Positions 17,174 to 25,193 are shown, numbered from the stretch's first letter. The stretch is 64,000 nt of DNA from DASXTC01 sp036505635 (GCA_036505635.1 DASXTC010000038.1:62001-126000), one strand, 5' to 3'. Numbers and translations: made by a program. The notes: generated by a model from the letters alone, not told the origin.

Positions 17174-18268
17174 TCATCGCTCCCTCCGGCGGATGACCAG
17201 CGCGAGCGACACAATCACCGCGAAGATGACTACCAGGAGGAGGGAGAGCCCCACGCGGCGGGAGGTGAGCTTCGCGAAGGCCCGCCGTCCGGCCTCCACT
17301 CCCTCCTCCGCCGCGGCCACCCCTTCGGCCGTCACGCCCGCGAACCGTTCGATGTCGAAGCTGTGCACGAGCACGCGCGCCTCCACGAGGTTGTCCCGCG
17401 CCTTGCGCAAGGCGAACAGGTCGGGGCCGACCTCCACGCCGGCGCGTTGGGCGTCGCCGAGGATCCGGTCGGCGTCCGCGAGACGGCCTTGCAGCTTCGC
17501 CAGCAGATCGCTCATCTGCGAGGCCGCGCGGTAGCCCGGATCTCCTTCGGCGTGGCATCCCGTGCAGGTGGACCCGGGCCCCGTGCCGACCATCTCGTCG
17601 CCGGGCTGGGCGATGGCGTGGTTGCCGTGGCAGATCACGCACCGGATGCAGGCCTCCAGGTCGAGACGGCGCTTCGACTCCATCTCCCGGAACAGGGTCG
17701 CCTCTTGCCCATGACAGCTCCCGCAGGTGCCCGTCACCTTCGCCGGAGAGGCTGACGAGAGGGGGTCTCCGACGCGCCGGATGCCGTGCACTCCGTGGCA
17801 GTCCACGCACACGGCCACACGCTCGTCCCCGGCGGCGTTCTTCTTTCCGTGCACAGAGGTACGGTACTCGCTGAGCTGATCGACCCGGGCGTGGGAATCG
17901 AACCGTTTCATGAAAACGGCGTCCGCGTGGCACCTCGCGCACAACTCGGGGATCTTCAACCGCGAAGGCTTGCCCGTCCATCCCTTCGACTCGTCGTGCG
18001 CCGCGAACGGGTCCCCGTCAAACCCCGCCGCCGGATTGCCACCGTGACAATCATGGCAAGAGAGCCCTTTGATGAAGTGGATGTCCTCGGCGGCCTTCCT
18101 GGTGGGCTCGGCCGCTGCGCCGTCGAGCTGCGAGTGGCACGAGACGCAGCTCGTGTCGAGCGGCCCGGGCGCCTTCGGCGGGCTCGGCGGCTCCACGGTG
18201 AAGGCGTACCCCGCGCCCAGGGCCGAGGCAGCCGCGAACAGAACGGCGTGGGAACGGCTCCAGCGCAC
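17174..18268 (-). CDS. Membrane-anchored heptaheme cytochrome c
   Basis: A 364-residue protein with an N-terminal signal sequence (about 7-24) and seven CxxCH heme-binding motifs beginning at C41, C71, C110, C154, C182, C210 and C235. The C-terminal third is a helical, probably coiled region, then one TM helix (about 339-358) and a basic tail (RRRER). It should sit on the periplasmic face of the inner membrane and pass electrons between the quinone pool and periplasmic carriers. The GTG start at 18268 is preceded by GGGAGG and lies 1 nt after the stop of a possible 31-residue membrane ORF. It belongs to the cytochrome cluster with the tetraheme gene. Confidence 0.87.
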   Translation of the reverse strand: MRWSRSHAVLFAAASALGAGYAFTVEPPSPPKAPGPLDTSCVSCHSQLDGAAAEPTRKAAEDIHFIKGLSCHDCHGGNPAAGFDGDPFAAHDESKGWTGKPSRLKIPELCARCHADAVFMKRFDSHARVDQLSEYRTSVHGKKNAAGDERVAVCVDCHGVHGIRRVGDPLSSASPAKVTGTCGSCHGQEATLFREMESKRRLDLEACIRCVICHGNHAIAQPGDEMVGTGPGSTCTGCHAEGDPGYRAASQMSDLLAKLQGRLADADRILGDAQRAGVEVGPDLFALRKARDNLVEARVLVHSFDIERFAGVTAEGVAAAEEGVEAGRRAFAKLTSRRVGLSLLLVVIFAVIVSLALVIRRRER

Positions 18269-18269
18269 C

Positions 18270-18365
18270 TCACAGTCCTCCCGGCAGGTAGACGATGATC
18301 GTCATCACCACATAGATCACGGACGCGAACATCGCCCCCACCGAGGTGCCGAACAGCCAGCTCAG
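18270..18365 (-). CDS. Possible 31-residue membrane peptide between cytochrome genes
   Basis: The reading frame ends in a TGA 1 nt before the heptaheme cytochrome GTG and encodes a single hydrophobic helix with a short tail (SVGAMFASVIYVVMTIIVYL, then PGGL). The ORF starts 13 nt after the tetraheme stop. The only start with a ribosome site (GGCGGAG, 5 nt before) is a CTG at 18365; a GTG at 18341 has none. Small single-TM subunits occur in respiratory complexes, and the tight packing favours a real gene. The non-standard start keeps confidence low. Confidence 0.35.
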   Translation of the reverse strand: MSWLFGTSVGAMFASVIYVVMTIIVYLPGGL

Positions 18366-18378
18366 GAAGCTCCGCCCA

Positions 18379-18939
18379 CTACCTGGCCGCCTTCTGCGGG
18401 TTCGGATGCGCGATCTTCTGGACGGCCGCGGCGAAGTCGAACCCCTTGAAGGTGGGACTGTCGGCATTGTGGCAGATCTTGCAGTTCTCCTCCTTGGGGA
18501 GGACCATGCCGGCCGACACCGACCTGGCCCGGTCCTTCATGACCTCCATCTTCCAGTAGTCCGCCCCCGCGCCGTGGCACGACTCGCAGGAGACCCCCTG
18601 GGCGGCGTTGTACTTGTCGGCGAGCTTGTCGGCCGGCTGGCCGTGCCCCGTCACGTGGCACCTCAGGCACTGATCGGCCTTCTGAGGGTCGGCGATCCCC
18701 TTGGCGGCGGCAATCTTCCTGGCCTCCGCGGTGGCGAGGGTCGCGAAGGCCTGAGCATGCCTGCTCTCGGACCACTTGGTGTACTGGGCCCCCTTGGCCG
18801 GAGAGTTGTGACACAGCTTGCACTTGTCCGCCCCGACGAACGCGTGCGCCGACGGCTCCGCCGCAATGGTCATGGCGGCGGTTCCCGCGAACAGGAGCGC
18901 CACGGCCCCTGCATCGAGTAACCATCTGGAATGCTTCAT
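18379..18939 (-). CDS. Periplasmic tetraheme cytochrome c (c554-like)
   Basis: A 186-residue exported cytochrome with a signal peptide cleaved near TIAAEPS (about 27) and four CxxCH motifs at C40, C91, C118 and C153. The order and spacing, with HAFVGADKCKLCH at the start and a WSESRHAQAF segment after heme 1, match the cytochrome c554/c-prime tetraheme family. The ATG has GGAGG 6 nt upstream. It is the first gene of a three-ORF cluster with the small membrane ORF and the heptaheme protein, so it is probably the soluble electron partner. Confidence 0.88.
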   Translation of the reverse strand: MKHSRWLLDAGAVALLFAGTAAMTIAAEPSAHAFVGADKCKLCHNSPAKGAQYTKWSESRHAQAFATLATAEARKIAAAKGIADPQKADQCLRCHVTGHGQPADKLADKYNAAQGVSCESCHGAGADYWKMEVMKDRARSVSAGMVLPKEENCKICHNADSPTFKGFDFAAAVQKIAHPNPQKAAR

Positions 18940-19141
18940 GCAGCACCTCCGGAGGTTCGGTGTTCCATCGCGCTGGATTCTACGACAGAATTCCCGCTCC
19001 TCGCCGCGTCGAGGCTCCGACTCCCCGCGTGAGCACAATATGCCACCGGCTCTCACGGCCGGCGGTGGGTTAGACTGTGGGCATGCCCGAGACACTCTTT
19101 CCTCAGAATGGAGGGTCCGCACGCGGCGGAAGGTGGAACGC

Positions 19142-19609
19142 ATGAAGATACTTCTGGCACTGGATGGCTCCGAATGCAGCGACGCGGCGGTGGATGAAGT
19201 CGCCGCCCGTCCCTGGCCCGAAGGCAGCGAGGTCAAGATCATATCGGTCGTCGAGCCTCCCCCTCTGATGGCGATGCCCGACACTTGGGGGCCACCGACC
19301 GACTACTACGAGGCGCTGGAGAAGAGCGCCGCGAGCCAGGCCGACGCCGTGATCGACAAGGGGGTTGGCCGCGTGCGCACCGGCACCGGCGAGAAGGTCC
19401 GCATCCTCAGCGAGGTCCTGCGCGGCCTTCCGAAGGAGGCGATCCTGCGCGAATCGGAGCGGTGGGGGGCCGACCTGATCGTCGTCGGCTCGCATGGCTA
19501 CCGCGGGTTGACCCGGCTCTGGCTCGGCTCGGTGTCGCACGCGGTCGCATCGCACGCGAAGTGCTCGGTGGAGATCGTCAGGTACCGGAAGATCGCACCG
19601 GCGCCATGA
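19142..19609 (+). CDS. Universal stress protein (UspA family)
   Basis: A 155-residue UspA-domain protein. The N-terminal MKILLALDGSECS and the C-terminal ATP-binding motif GSHGYRGLTRLWLGSVSHAV (G-2x-G-9x-G-S) are intact, so an ATP-binding type is expected. A purine-rich ribosome site (GGAAGGTGG) precedes the ATG. It is divergent from the cytochrome cluster across about 200 bp, so co-regulation with respiration is possible but unproven. Confidence 0.93.
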   Translation: MKILLALDGSECSDAAVDEVAARPWPEGSEVKIISVVEPPPLMAMPDTWGPPTDYYEALEKSAASQADAVIDKGVGRVRTGTGEKVRILSEVLRGLPKEAILRESERWGADLIVVGSHGYRGLTRLWLGSVSHAVASHAKCSVEIVRYRKIAPAP

Positions 19610-19701
19610 TCGGGTGGCCCGCCCGGGCCTTTGGGCGTACCTTGAGGCAGGCCGCTTCATGAGCCGGTGATGCCGGATCCGCGGCCATCGAAAACGGGGA
19701 C

Positions 19702-20394
19702 ATGCGCACCTCCGTCATCCTACTGGCCACGTTGTCTTGCACCTTCTCCACAGCCTTGGCCGAGACGGTCACCCTGGAGGCGAGCCGGGACGCCGCCTTG
19801 ATCGAGAATCCGGATGGCGCGCTGGCCAACGGCTCCGGCCCGGCATGGTTCGTCGGCCGCACGGCACAGGCGGTCAACGGTGTCCGCCGCGCCCTCGTGG
19901 CCTTCGACGCAAACGGGGCGCTGCCCGACCACGCCGTCATCGAGAGCGTCTCGCTGACCCTCTTCATGACTCCGAGCAATCCCGAACCGCGCACCATTCG
20001 TCTCTACCGCGTGCTGGCCGACTGGGGGGAAGGCCCCTCTTCGAGCTCCGGGGGCGGGGGAGCCCCCGCCGGACCCGGCGATGCCACCTGGATCCACACC
20101 TTCTGGGACACCGACCTCTGGGTGCACGCCGGCGGCCAGTTCCTCGGCAGGGCCAGCGCGCAGCTCGAGGTCGGGGGATCCGGACTCTACACATGGAGGA
20201 GCACGGTCCATCTCGTGCAGGACGTCCGCCTGTGGAGCGCGTCCCCCGACCGGAATTTCGGCTGGATCCTGATCGGGGACGAAGGAGCGCCTCAGACGGT
20301 GAAGAGCTTCGCCAGCCGGGAGAACTCCGACTCGATGCTCCACCCGCACCTCGAGATCACCTACGACGTGCCGGGCGAGCCGCCCCTCGAATGA
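19702..20394 (+). CDS. Secreted DNRLRE-domain protein
   Basis: A 230-residue exported protein with a signal peptide (ILLATLSCTFSTALAE) and one beta-sandwich of the DNRLRE type: DAALIENPDG near the start, LRLFRVL-like strands, W-G-E-G, and the closing GWILIGDE and F-x-S-REN motifs. Such domains occur in secreted and surface proteins. The domain is clearly homologous to residues 28-250 of the multicopper oxidase encoded tail-to-tail 18 bp away (shared NFGWIL-GDE, QT-K-F, REN). Its function is unknown; it may bind the same surface or partner as the oxidase. Confidence 0.72.
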   Translation: MRTSVILLATLSCTFSTALAETVTLEASRDAALIENPDGALANGSGPAWFVGRTAQAVNGVRRALVAFDANGALPDHAVIESVSLTLFMTPSNPEPRTIRLYRVLADWGEGPSSSSGGGGAPAGPGDATWIHTFWDTDLWVHAGGQFLGRASAQLEVGGSGLYTWRSTVHLVQDVRLWSASPDRNFGWILIGDEGAPQTVKSFASRENSDSMLHPHLEITYDVPGEPPLE

Positions 20395-20412
20395 CGGCTC
20401 GGTGCCCCGATC

Positions 20413-23400
20413 CTACGGGCACGCCGCCGTGACCTGTTCCACTGGCGGCGCTCCCCAGTAACCGTACGTTCCCGTTCCGCAGCCGTGCCGCGCGCGCACC
20501 AGGTACCAGAATGCCCGCCCCGCGGAGGGCGAGGCGCCGTCCGACGCCGTCGCGGAAGCCGTCCCTCCCAGCAGGCACATTTCGGAGGCGCCGGCACCCA
20601 CCGGAAGCTCGTCCAGGCGCCCTCGGGCGACATCGTACAGGGTTCCCGAGGGCGCGCCCGGGATCGGATCCCAGCTCAGCGCCGTCGCGTTTATCGCGAG
20701 CTGGACGTTCGAGACTTCGGGCGGGGGAGGCACGGCCGTGCCGGCCACGCAGACCCCTGCCTGGCACTGATCGTTCAGCGTGCACGAGCTGCCATCCTCG
20801 CAGGCCGTTCCCGCCGCGAGCATCGCGCACGATGCCGAGCAGCAGGAGGCGGCCGTGCCGTTGGCGGTTCCGTCGTCGCATGTCTCGGTGGGGTCCAGCT
20901 CGCCGTCGCCGCACGACACGACCTGGAACTGCCGCATCATCTCGTGCTCCTCGTGCTCCAGGATGTGGCAGTGATACGGGTACCTGCCCTTGTAGCCGTC
21001 GAACCGCATGATGACCCGCGCGATCTCGTCGGGAGCGACCATCACCGTGTCCTTCCAGCCGTTCTCCTCCGCCGGCGGCGGCTGCGGGCTGCCGCCCGGC
21101 ACGACCTGCCCGTTCGGGTCCTTCGTGAAGGTGTCTCGATCGAGGACCTGGAAGGCGACCAGGTGCATGTGCATCGGGTGCGAGACTCCCGAGTCGTTGA
21201 CGAAGCGCCAGATCTCGGTGGTCCCCAGCTCTGGATACTCGGTGATGTCGTCCCAGCGCAATCCGTTGATCTCCCACGTGGCGCGCCCGCACCCGTCGGT
21301 GCCCGATTGCTTGAGCCGGAAGTCGCGCGTGCGGACCGCCGACGCCGGATCCAGACGTTGGATCGATCGCAGCGTCGCCGGGAGCGGGTCGGTGTCCCCG
21401 GCGGTGGCGGTGACGCGGAACTTCATCACGCGAGTCTCGTCGACCGTCCCGTTGGGAAACGGCACCGGCGCGCTGTTCTGCAGCAGGATCTCCGTGCCGG
21501 CGGCGTAACCGGCGAAGTCCACCACCACGTCGTAGCGCTCTCCGGGACCGAGGGTGAGCATCCCCACACCGGGGACGGGGGCCTCGAGCAGCCCCTGGTC
21601 CGTCCCGATCACGGTGAACGAGAGCAGGCCCGTGGGCGGGTTGAACGACAGCGTGTAGGTCCGGGAGGTGGAGCCGTTCAGCACGATGAAACGATACTTG
21701 CCCCGCTTCACGTCCAGGTACGGCCAGACCTTGCCGTTGACGATGATCTTGTCGCCGAAGAAGTGGTCCATCCACATGGCCGGGTACTTGAGACTGCCGT
21801 TGGTGTTGAAGGTGCGGTCCTGGATCGCGAGCGGGATCAGGTCGCTCGGCAGATTGAGGGCGTCCTCCACCGCGTCGCGCACCAGGTAGAGCCCGGCCAG
21901 GCCCATATAGACGTTCAGCCTGGTGACCCCCAGGGCGTGATCGTGGAACCAGATGGGGGCGGCCTGCTGGTCGTTGGGATAGACGAACATCTGCGCGGCG
22001 TCCCCCGGCAGCATCGTCCACTCGGGGTAGCCGTCGAACTCCTGCGGGACCTTCCCGCCGTGCAGGTGCACGACCGTCTTGGCCCGGTTCTCCGCCCCGT
22101 GGATGCAAACCATCCCATTGGGGTCGGTCTCGGTGTCCACGGCCAGATAGTGGTTGTTGGTGCGCAGCGTGCCCGTGCCCAGGTCCCGGATGTCATTGAA
22201 CCAGTTCACCGTGACCGGCTGCCCGGTGTGCGCGACGATGACCGGCCCCGGGGTCCCCGGCGGGTTCACGCCGTCGCTGTATGCCCAAACGCGCGTGAGC
22301 GGCAGATCCCGGTGCATGCGCTGATTAATCTCGACCATGGAGATGTTGTAGGTGGCGGTCCCGCCCGGCGTGCCAGAGGTGGGAGCGGCGATGGCCGGAA
22401 TCGGCAGCGCATCGACGTAGGGGGTGAGCACGATCGGGCAGGTCGCCGTGGCGCAGGTGGTGCCATCCCCCTGGTAGGTTCCCCCGCCGGTGACGCACGC
22501 CGTCTGGGTCCCCTCGCTGCAGGTGCCGCTGTTGGCGCAGCAGGCTCCCGAGATCACGATGCAGGGATTCGGAGAGCAGGAGGTGCCGTTGCCCTGATAA
22601 ACGCCACCGACCGCCGCGCAGTCGGCGCTCGTCCTGACGCTGCACACCCCGCCCTGGCAGCAGCCACCGACGGCGGTGGCGGGCGTGTAGTTGACGACCA
22701 GGCTCGGCTTCCAGGTGACGCCGCCCGTGCTGCCCGTGTTCTCGCGGGTGCCGAATCGCTTCGTCGTCTGCGTGGTGGACTCGTCGCCGACGAGGATCCA
22801 GCCGAAGTTCTGTGACGGTGTGTTGAGCCACGCCTGCACGTCGGCCACCATGCCCGAGGTCGAGCCCCAGGTGTAGAAGCCCGTGTTGCCCACCGACTGG
22901 GTCGCGCTGATCGTGCCGGAGTAGTCGCCGCCGGGCGTGGTCCAGAACTGGCTGGGATAGAACCTGTGGCGCCAGGTGGCGTCCCCCGTCGTGGCGAGCT
23001 CGCCCCGCCCCTGTCGCGAAGCGCCCGTGTCGGAGGTCCCTTCCCCCCAATCGGCGGTCAGACGCCGCAGGACCACGATTCTGATGGTCGTCGCGGAGAC
23101 TTTGTCGCAGTAGAGTGTGAGCTGCACGCTGTTGATGGTGGCGCCGGCCGGGATGTTCCCCGCGATGTCCCACGCCAGCACGGCGCGGCGCAATGCCACG
23201 CGCGTGCCCGGTCCCGGATCGGCGTCGGCGTCCTTGACCTTCCCCGCGAACATGGTGGGGCCGGCGCCGTCGCTCACGTCGGCGAACGCGTCCTGGGAAA
23301 TGGGCTCGTAGAGCGTATTGTCCTTGATCGGGTTGATTGTGACCGTGTCGGCCAGGATGGCCGGTGTCGCAAGCAGGATGGGAGTCGCGCAGAGAACGAC

Positions 23401-23427
23401 GGCGAGCGCCCGGGTTACGATGGTCAT
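20413..23427 (-). CDS. Modular secreted multicopper oxidase
   Basis: A 1004-residue exported protein. Its order is: signal peptide (1-27), DNRLRE-type beta domain (28-250), two tandem cysteine-rich modules of about 38 residues (about 255-330), a CotA/bilirubin-oxidase-like multicopper oxidase (about 335-838), a short CGDG...CDDG cysteine module (about 839-895) and a C-terminal FN3-like domain. All copper ligands are visible: HLHGG (H454, H456), WFHDH (H495, H497), HPMHMH (H750, H753, H755) and HCHILEHEEHEM (H819, C820, H821, H825, M830). The enzyme should couple one-electron oxidation of a phenol, pigment or metal ion to reduction of O2 to water, outside the cytoplasm. The substrate is unknown. 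Confidence 0.9.
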   Translation of the reverse strand: MTIVTRALAVVLCATPILLATPAILADTVTINPIKDNTLYEPISQDAFADVSDGAGPTMFAGKVKDADADPGPGTRVALRRAVLAWDIAGNIPAGATINSVQLTLYCDKVSATTIRIVVLRRLTADWGEGTSDTGASRQGRGELATTGDATWRHRFYPSQFWTTPGGDYSGTISATQSVGNTGFYTWGSTSGMVADVQAWLNTPSQNFGWILVGDESTTQTTKRFGTRENTGSTGGVTWKPSLVVNYTPATAVGGCCQGGVCSVRTSADCAAVGGVYQGNGTSCSPNPCIVISGACCANSGTCSEGTQTACVTGGGTYQGDGTTCATATCPIVLTPYVDALPIPAIAAPTSGTPGGTATYNISMVEINQRMHRDLPLTRVWAYSDGVNPPGTPGPVIVAHTGQPVTVNWFNDIRDLGTGTLRTNNHYLAVDTETDPNGMVCIHGAENRAKTVVHLHGGKVPQEFDGYPEWTMLPGDAAQMFVYPNDQQAAPIWFHDHALGVTRLNVYMGLAGLYLVRDAVEDALNLPSDLIPLAIQDRTFNTNGSLKYPAMWMDHFFGDKIIVNGKVWPYLDVKRGKYRFIVLNGSTSRTYTLSFNPPTGLLSFTVIGTDQGLLEAPVPGVGMLTLGPGERYDVVVDFAGYAAGTEILLQNSAPVPFPNGTVDETRVMKFRVTATAGDTDPLPATLRSIQRLDPASAVRTRDFRLKQSGTDGCGRATWEINGLRWDDITEYPELGTTEIWRFVNDSGVSHPMHMHLVAFQVLDRDTFTKDPNGQVVPGGSPQPPPAEENGWKDTVMVAPDEIARVIMRFDGYKGRYPYHCHILEHEEHEMMRQFQVVSCGDGELDPTETCDDGTANGTAASCCSASCAMLAAGTACEDGSSCTLNDQCQAGVCVAGTAVPPPPEVSNVQLAINATALSWDPIPGAPSGTLYDVARGRLDELPVGAGASEMCLLGGTASATASDGASPSAGRAFWYLVRARHGCGTGTYGYWGAPPVEQVTAACP

Positions 23428-23681
23428 AGGTCCCTCATAGATTGGATGAGTCCGGCGACGCCAGGGCTTCGGCCGGCGCGACCGGTTCCCCTTCCCGGCG
23501 GAATAGCAAGCTCGATGCCTTCCGAGATCTTCGCGATTCAGGGGAATCTGCTCGACTCGACGTGGTGGTCTGGCGGCGGCTCGGGAGGCTACGTGATTTA
23601 GCGCTCAAGCTGCGGCAGAAGACTCACCCTCAGACGGGCGGGGACTATACTGATGGCTCGGCCATCATGGAGGAGAGTGCC

Positions 23682-24026
23682 ATGCCGACGACGGTTGACT
23701 GGTACTACCACCGCAACGGCTGAATGACCTGCGGCCGGGCTCGGGAGTTTCTCGAGCGCAAGAAGATCAAGGTGACAGAGCAGGTTGCCGCGGGGAAGGC
23801 CTCCTACGGCAAGAAGGAGGCGCTGGCCCTGGCGGCGGGGGCAAGTCGGCTCGTGTCGGCGAAGGGCACCAGGGTGGTCGAGCTCGACCTGAAGGCCGGC
23901 GCGACCGATTCCGAGATTCTCGCCCTCATGCTCGGCCCAACGGGGAACCTGCGCGCCCCGACGATGCGGGTGGGGGACACCCTCTACGTGGGCTTCCCGA
24001 AGGAAGGCTTCCCCGCTCTGAAGTGA
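23682..24026 (+). CDS. ArsC/Spx-like selenoprotein (in-frame UGA = Sec14)
   Basis: A 114-residue thioredoxin-fold protein of the ArsC family, read through an in-frame TGA at 23721-23723. The N-terminus MPTTVDWYYHRNG is followed by the TGA, then MTCGRAREFLERKKIKV. Decoding TGA as selenocysteine gives the redox motif U14-x-x-C17 exactly where ArsC/Spx/glutaredoxin proteins carry CxxC. The frame stays open for 100 codons with family-like sequence (GDTLYVGFP near the end). A strong ribosome site (GGAGGAGAG) precedes ATG 23682. A 7-bp hairpin lies 16-34 nt after the TGA, the position of bacterial SECIS elements. The role is probably thiol/selenol redox chemistry; the substrate is unknown. NCBI names similar proteins ArsC family (seleno)protein (recalled). 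Confidence 0.85.
23739..23757 (+). promoter_or_regulatory. SECIS-like hairpin
   Basis: GCTCGGG (23739-23745) pairs with CTCGAGC (23751-23757) in seven base pairs, including one G-U, around the loop AGTTT. It begins 16 nt after the recoded TGA, within the window used by bacterial SelB-binding SECIS elements, and its short loop contains the expected G and U. It also encodes part of the protein (residues 20-26). Confidence 0.6.
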
Positions 24027-24042
24027 CGCGCTCCTCACTCCC

Positions 24043-24062
24043 GCCGGCGCCTTTGCCGGCGC
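24043..24062 (+). terminator. GC hairpin after selenoprotein gene
   Basis: CGCCGGC (24043-24049) and GCCGGCG (24056-24062) form a 7-bp stem with a GCCTTT loop, 16 nt after the selenoprotein stop. There is no T tract, so it may be a Rho-independent terminator of weak type or part of the larger structured element that follows. Confidence 0.35.
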
Positions 24063-24063
24063 C

Positions 24064-24212
24064 CCCAGGGCAGGATGAACCCTTCCTCGGGCACGCCGTC
24101 GCATGGCCTCCACGGCCATGCGCGGCTCCGCTCTCGCTCGGAGCGCGCGCCCGGCGCGCGCACCTCCTCGCTGCGAGAGGGCTCCTCGGAAGGGTTCACC
24201 CTGCCCCGGGGA
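24064..24212. repeat. Long inverted repeat enclosing four nested hairpins
   Basis: Two 24-nt arms (24064-24087 and 24189-24212) are complementary at 22 of 24 positions. The 101-nt interior holds four more stems: 24101-24109/24115-24123 (9 bp, perfect, loop TCCAC), 24126-24131/24140-24145 (6 bp), 24144-24150/24156-24162 (7 bp of GC alternation) and 24164-24171/24175-24181 (7 bp with a bulge). The whole folds as a clover-leaf of about 150 nt on either strand. It has no coding potential, and no second copy was seen in the window. It could be a mobile palindromic repeat, a structured RNA or a strong bidirectional terminator. Confidence 0.6.
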
Positions 24213-24371
24213 GTCGGCCTACTGGTCCAGCCTTCCCGGGTTGAACCGTCTCGGGATCGTCGTATATCGTGGGCTCCTCAAGCTGAACGCTTCCCGGGTT
24301 GCGGCGTGACCCGCCCGGGGGTTACCTTTGGCGCGAGCTGAATGCAACGGGGACAGCATGGGGGCGGTCTG
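24213..24371. other. Intergenic leader of the dTDP-sugar operon
   Basis: This non-coding stretch between the structured repeat and rfbA must hold the sugar operon's promoter. It contains two copies of TTCCCGGGTTG-like sequence (near 24233 and 24291) about 58 nt apart. No clear -35/-10 pair is seen. Confidence 0.3.
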
Positions 24372-25193
24372 ATGGCAATCAAGGGGGTCGTCCTGGCCGG
24401 AGGCTCGGGCTCCCGGCTCGATCCGCTCACCCGGGTCACGAACAAGCACCTGCTGCCCGTCCACAACAAGCCGATGATCCACTACCCGCTGGAGGCGCTG
24501 CGCGGCTCGGGCATCGACGAAGTCCTGCTCGTCACGGGGGGCAACGACCCCGGAGACTTCATGCGGCTGCTGGGAAACGGCCGGGAGCTGGGACTGCGTC
24601 ACATCGAGTACGCCTACCAGCAGGGAACCGGCGGGATCGCCCACGCGCTCGCCCTGGCGGAGCACTTCGCGGCCAGCGGGCCGATCTGCGTGATCCTGGG
24701 CGACAACATCGTGCACAAGGTCTTCCCCCGATCGGTGGAGGCGTTCGCCAGTCAGGGGAGTGGGGCCCGGATCCACCTCAGCCCGGTCAGGGCTCCGCAG
24801 CGTTTCGGCGTCCCCGAGCTCCGGGAGAATCGCGTCACGCGGATCATCGAGAAGCCCTCGGACCCGCCCAGCCAGTACGCGGTGACCGGCATCTACATGT
24901 ATGACAGCCGCGTCTTCGACATCATCAGAACCCTCAAGCCCTCCGGACGGGGCGAGCTGGAGATCACCGACGTCAACAACGACTACATCGAGCGCGGCGA
25001 GATGACCTGGGCGCTGCTGGACGGCTGGTGGACCGACGCGGGCACCTTCGAGTCGTTGCACGAGGCCTCCAACCTCGTGTGGCAGTACGGCGCCAACAAC
25101 CCCGAGAGCACGCCGGGCGTGCCGCACCCCTCGCTGCGGACCGACGCCGCGCTCAAGGCGGCGGCCACTCCCGCGCGCGACAGGAGGCGGTGA
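24372..25193 (+). CDS. rfbA: Glucose-1-phosphate thymidylyltransferase (RmlA-type)
   Basis: A 273-residue nucleotidyltransferase that joins dTTP and glucose-1-phosphate to make dTDP-glucose. It shows GVVLAGGSGSRLDPLT (residues 5-20, the nucleotide-binding signature with its catalytic Arg), KPMIHYPLE, QGTGGIAHAL, LGDNI (metal-binding Asp) and EKP. The start was set at 24372 rather than 24342 because the upstream residues are not family-like. The length is slightly short of the 290-residue RmlA, and it may be the short archaeal-like form. The TGATG overlap couples it to the epimerase gene. Confidence 0.9.
   Translation: MAIKGVVLAGGSGSRLDPLTRVTNKHLLPVHNKPMIHYPLEALRGSGIDEVLLVTGGNDPGDFMRLLGNGRELGLRHIEYAYQQGTGGIAHALALAEHFAASGPICVILGDNIVHKVFPRSVEAFASQGSGARIHLSPVRAPQRFGVPELRENRVTRIIEKPSDPPSQYAVTGIYMYDSRVFDIIRTLKPSGRGELEITDVNNDYIERGEMTWALLDGWWTDAGTFESLHEASNLVWQYGANNPESTPGVPHPSLRTDAALKAAATPARDRRR

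Noticed and set aside
20485..22815. 776-codon + strand open frame under the multicopper oxidase
   Set aside because: Antisense shadow with no motif; copper ligands are complete on the minus strand.
23442..23723. 94-codon frame ending at the TGA, read as a separate gene
   Set aside because: The part before 23682 lacks a ribosome site and family similarity; only the last 13 codons belong to the selenoprotein.
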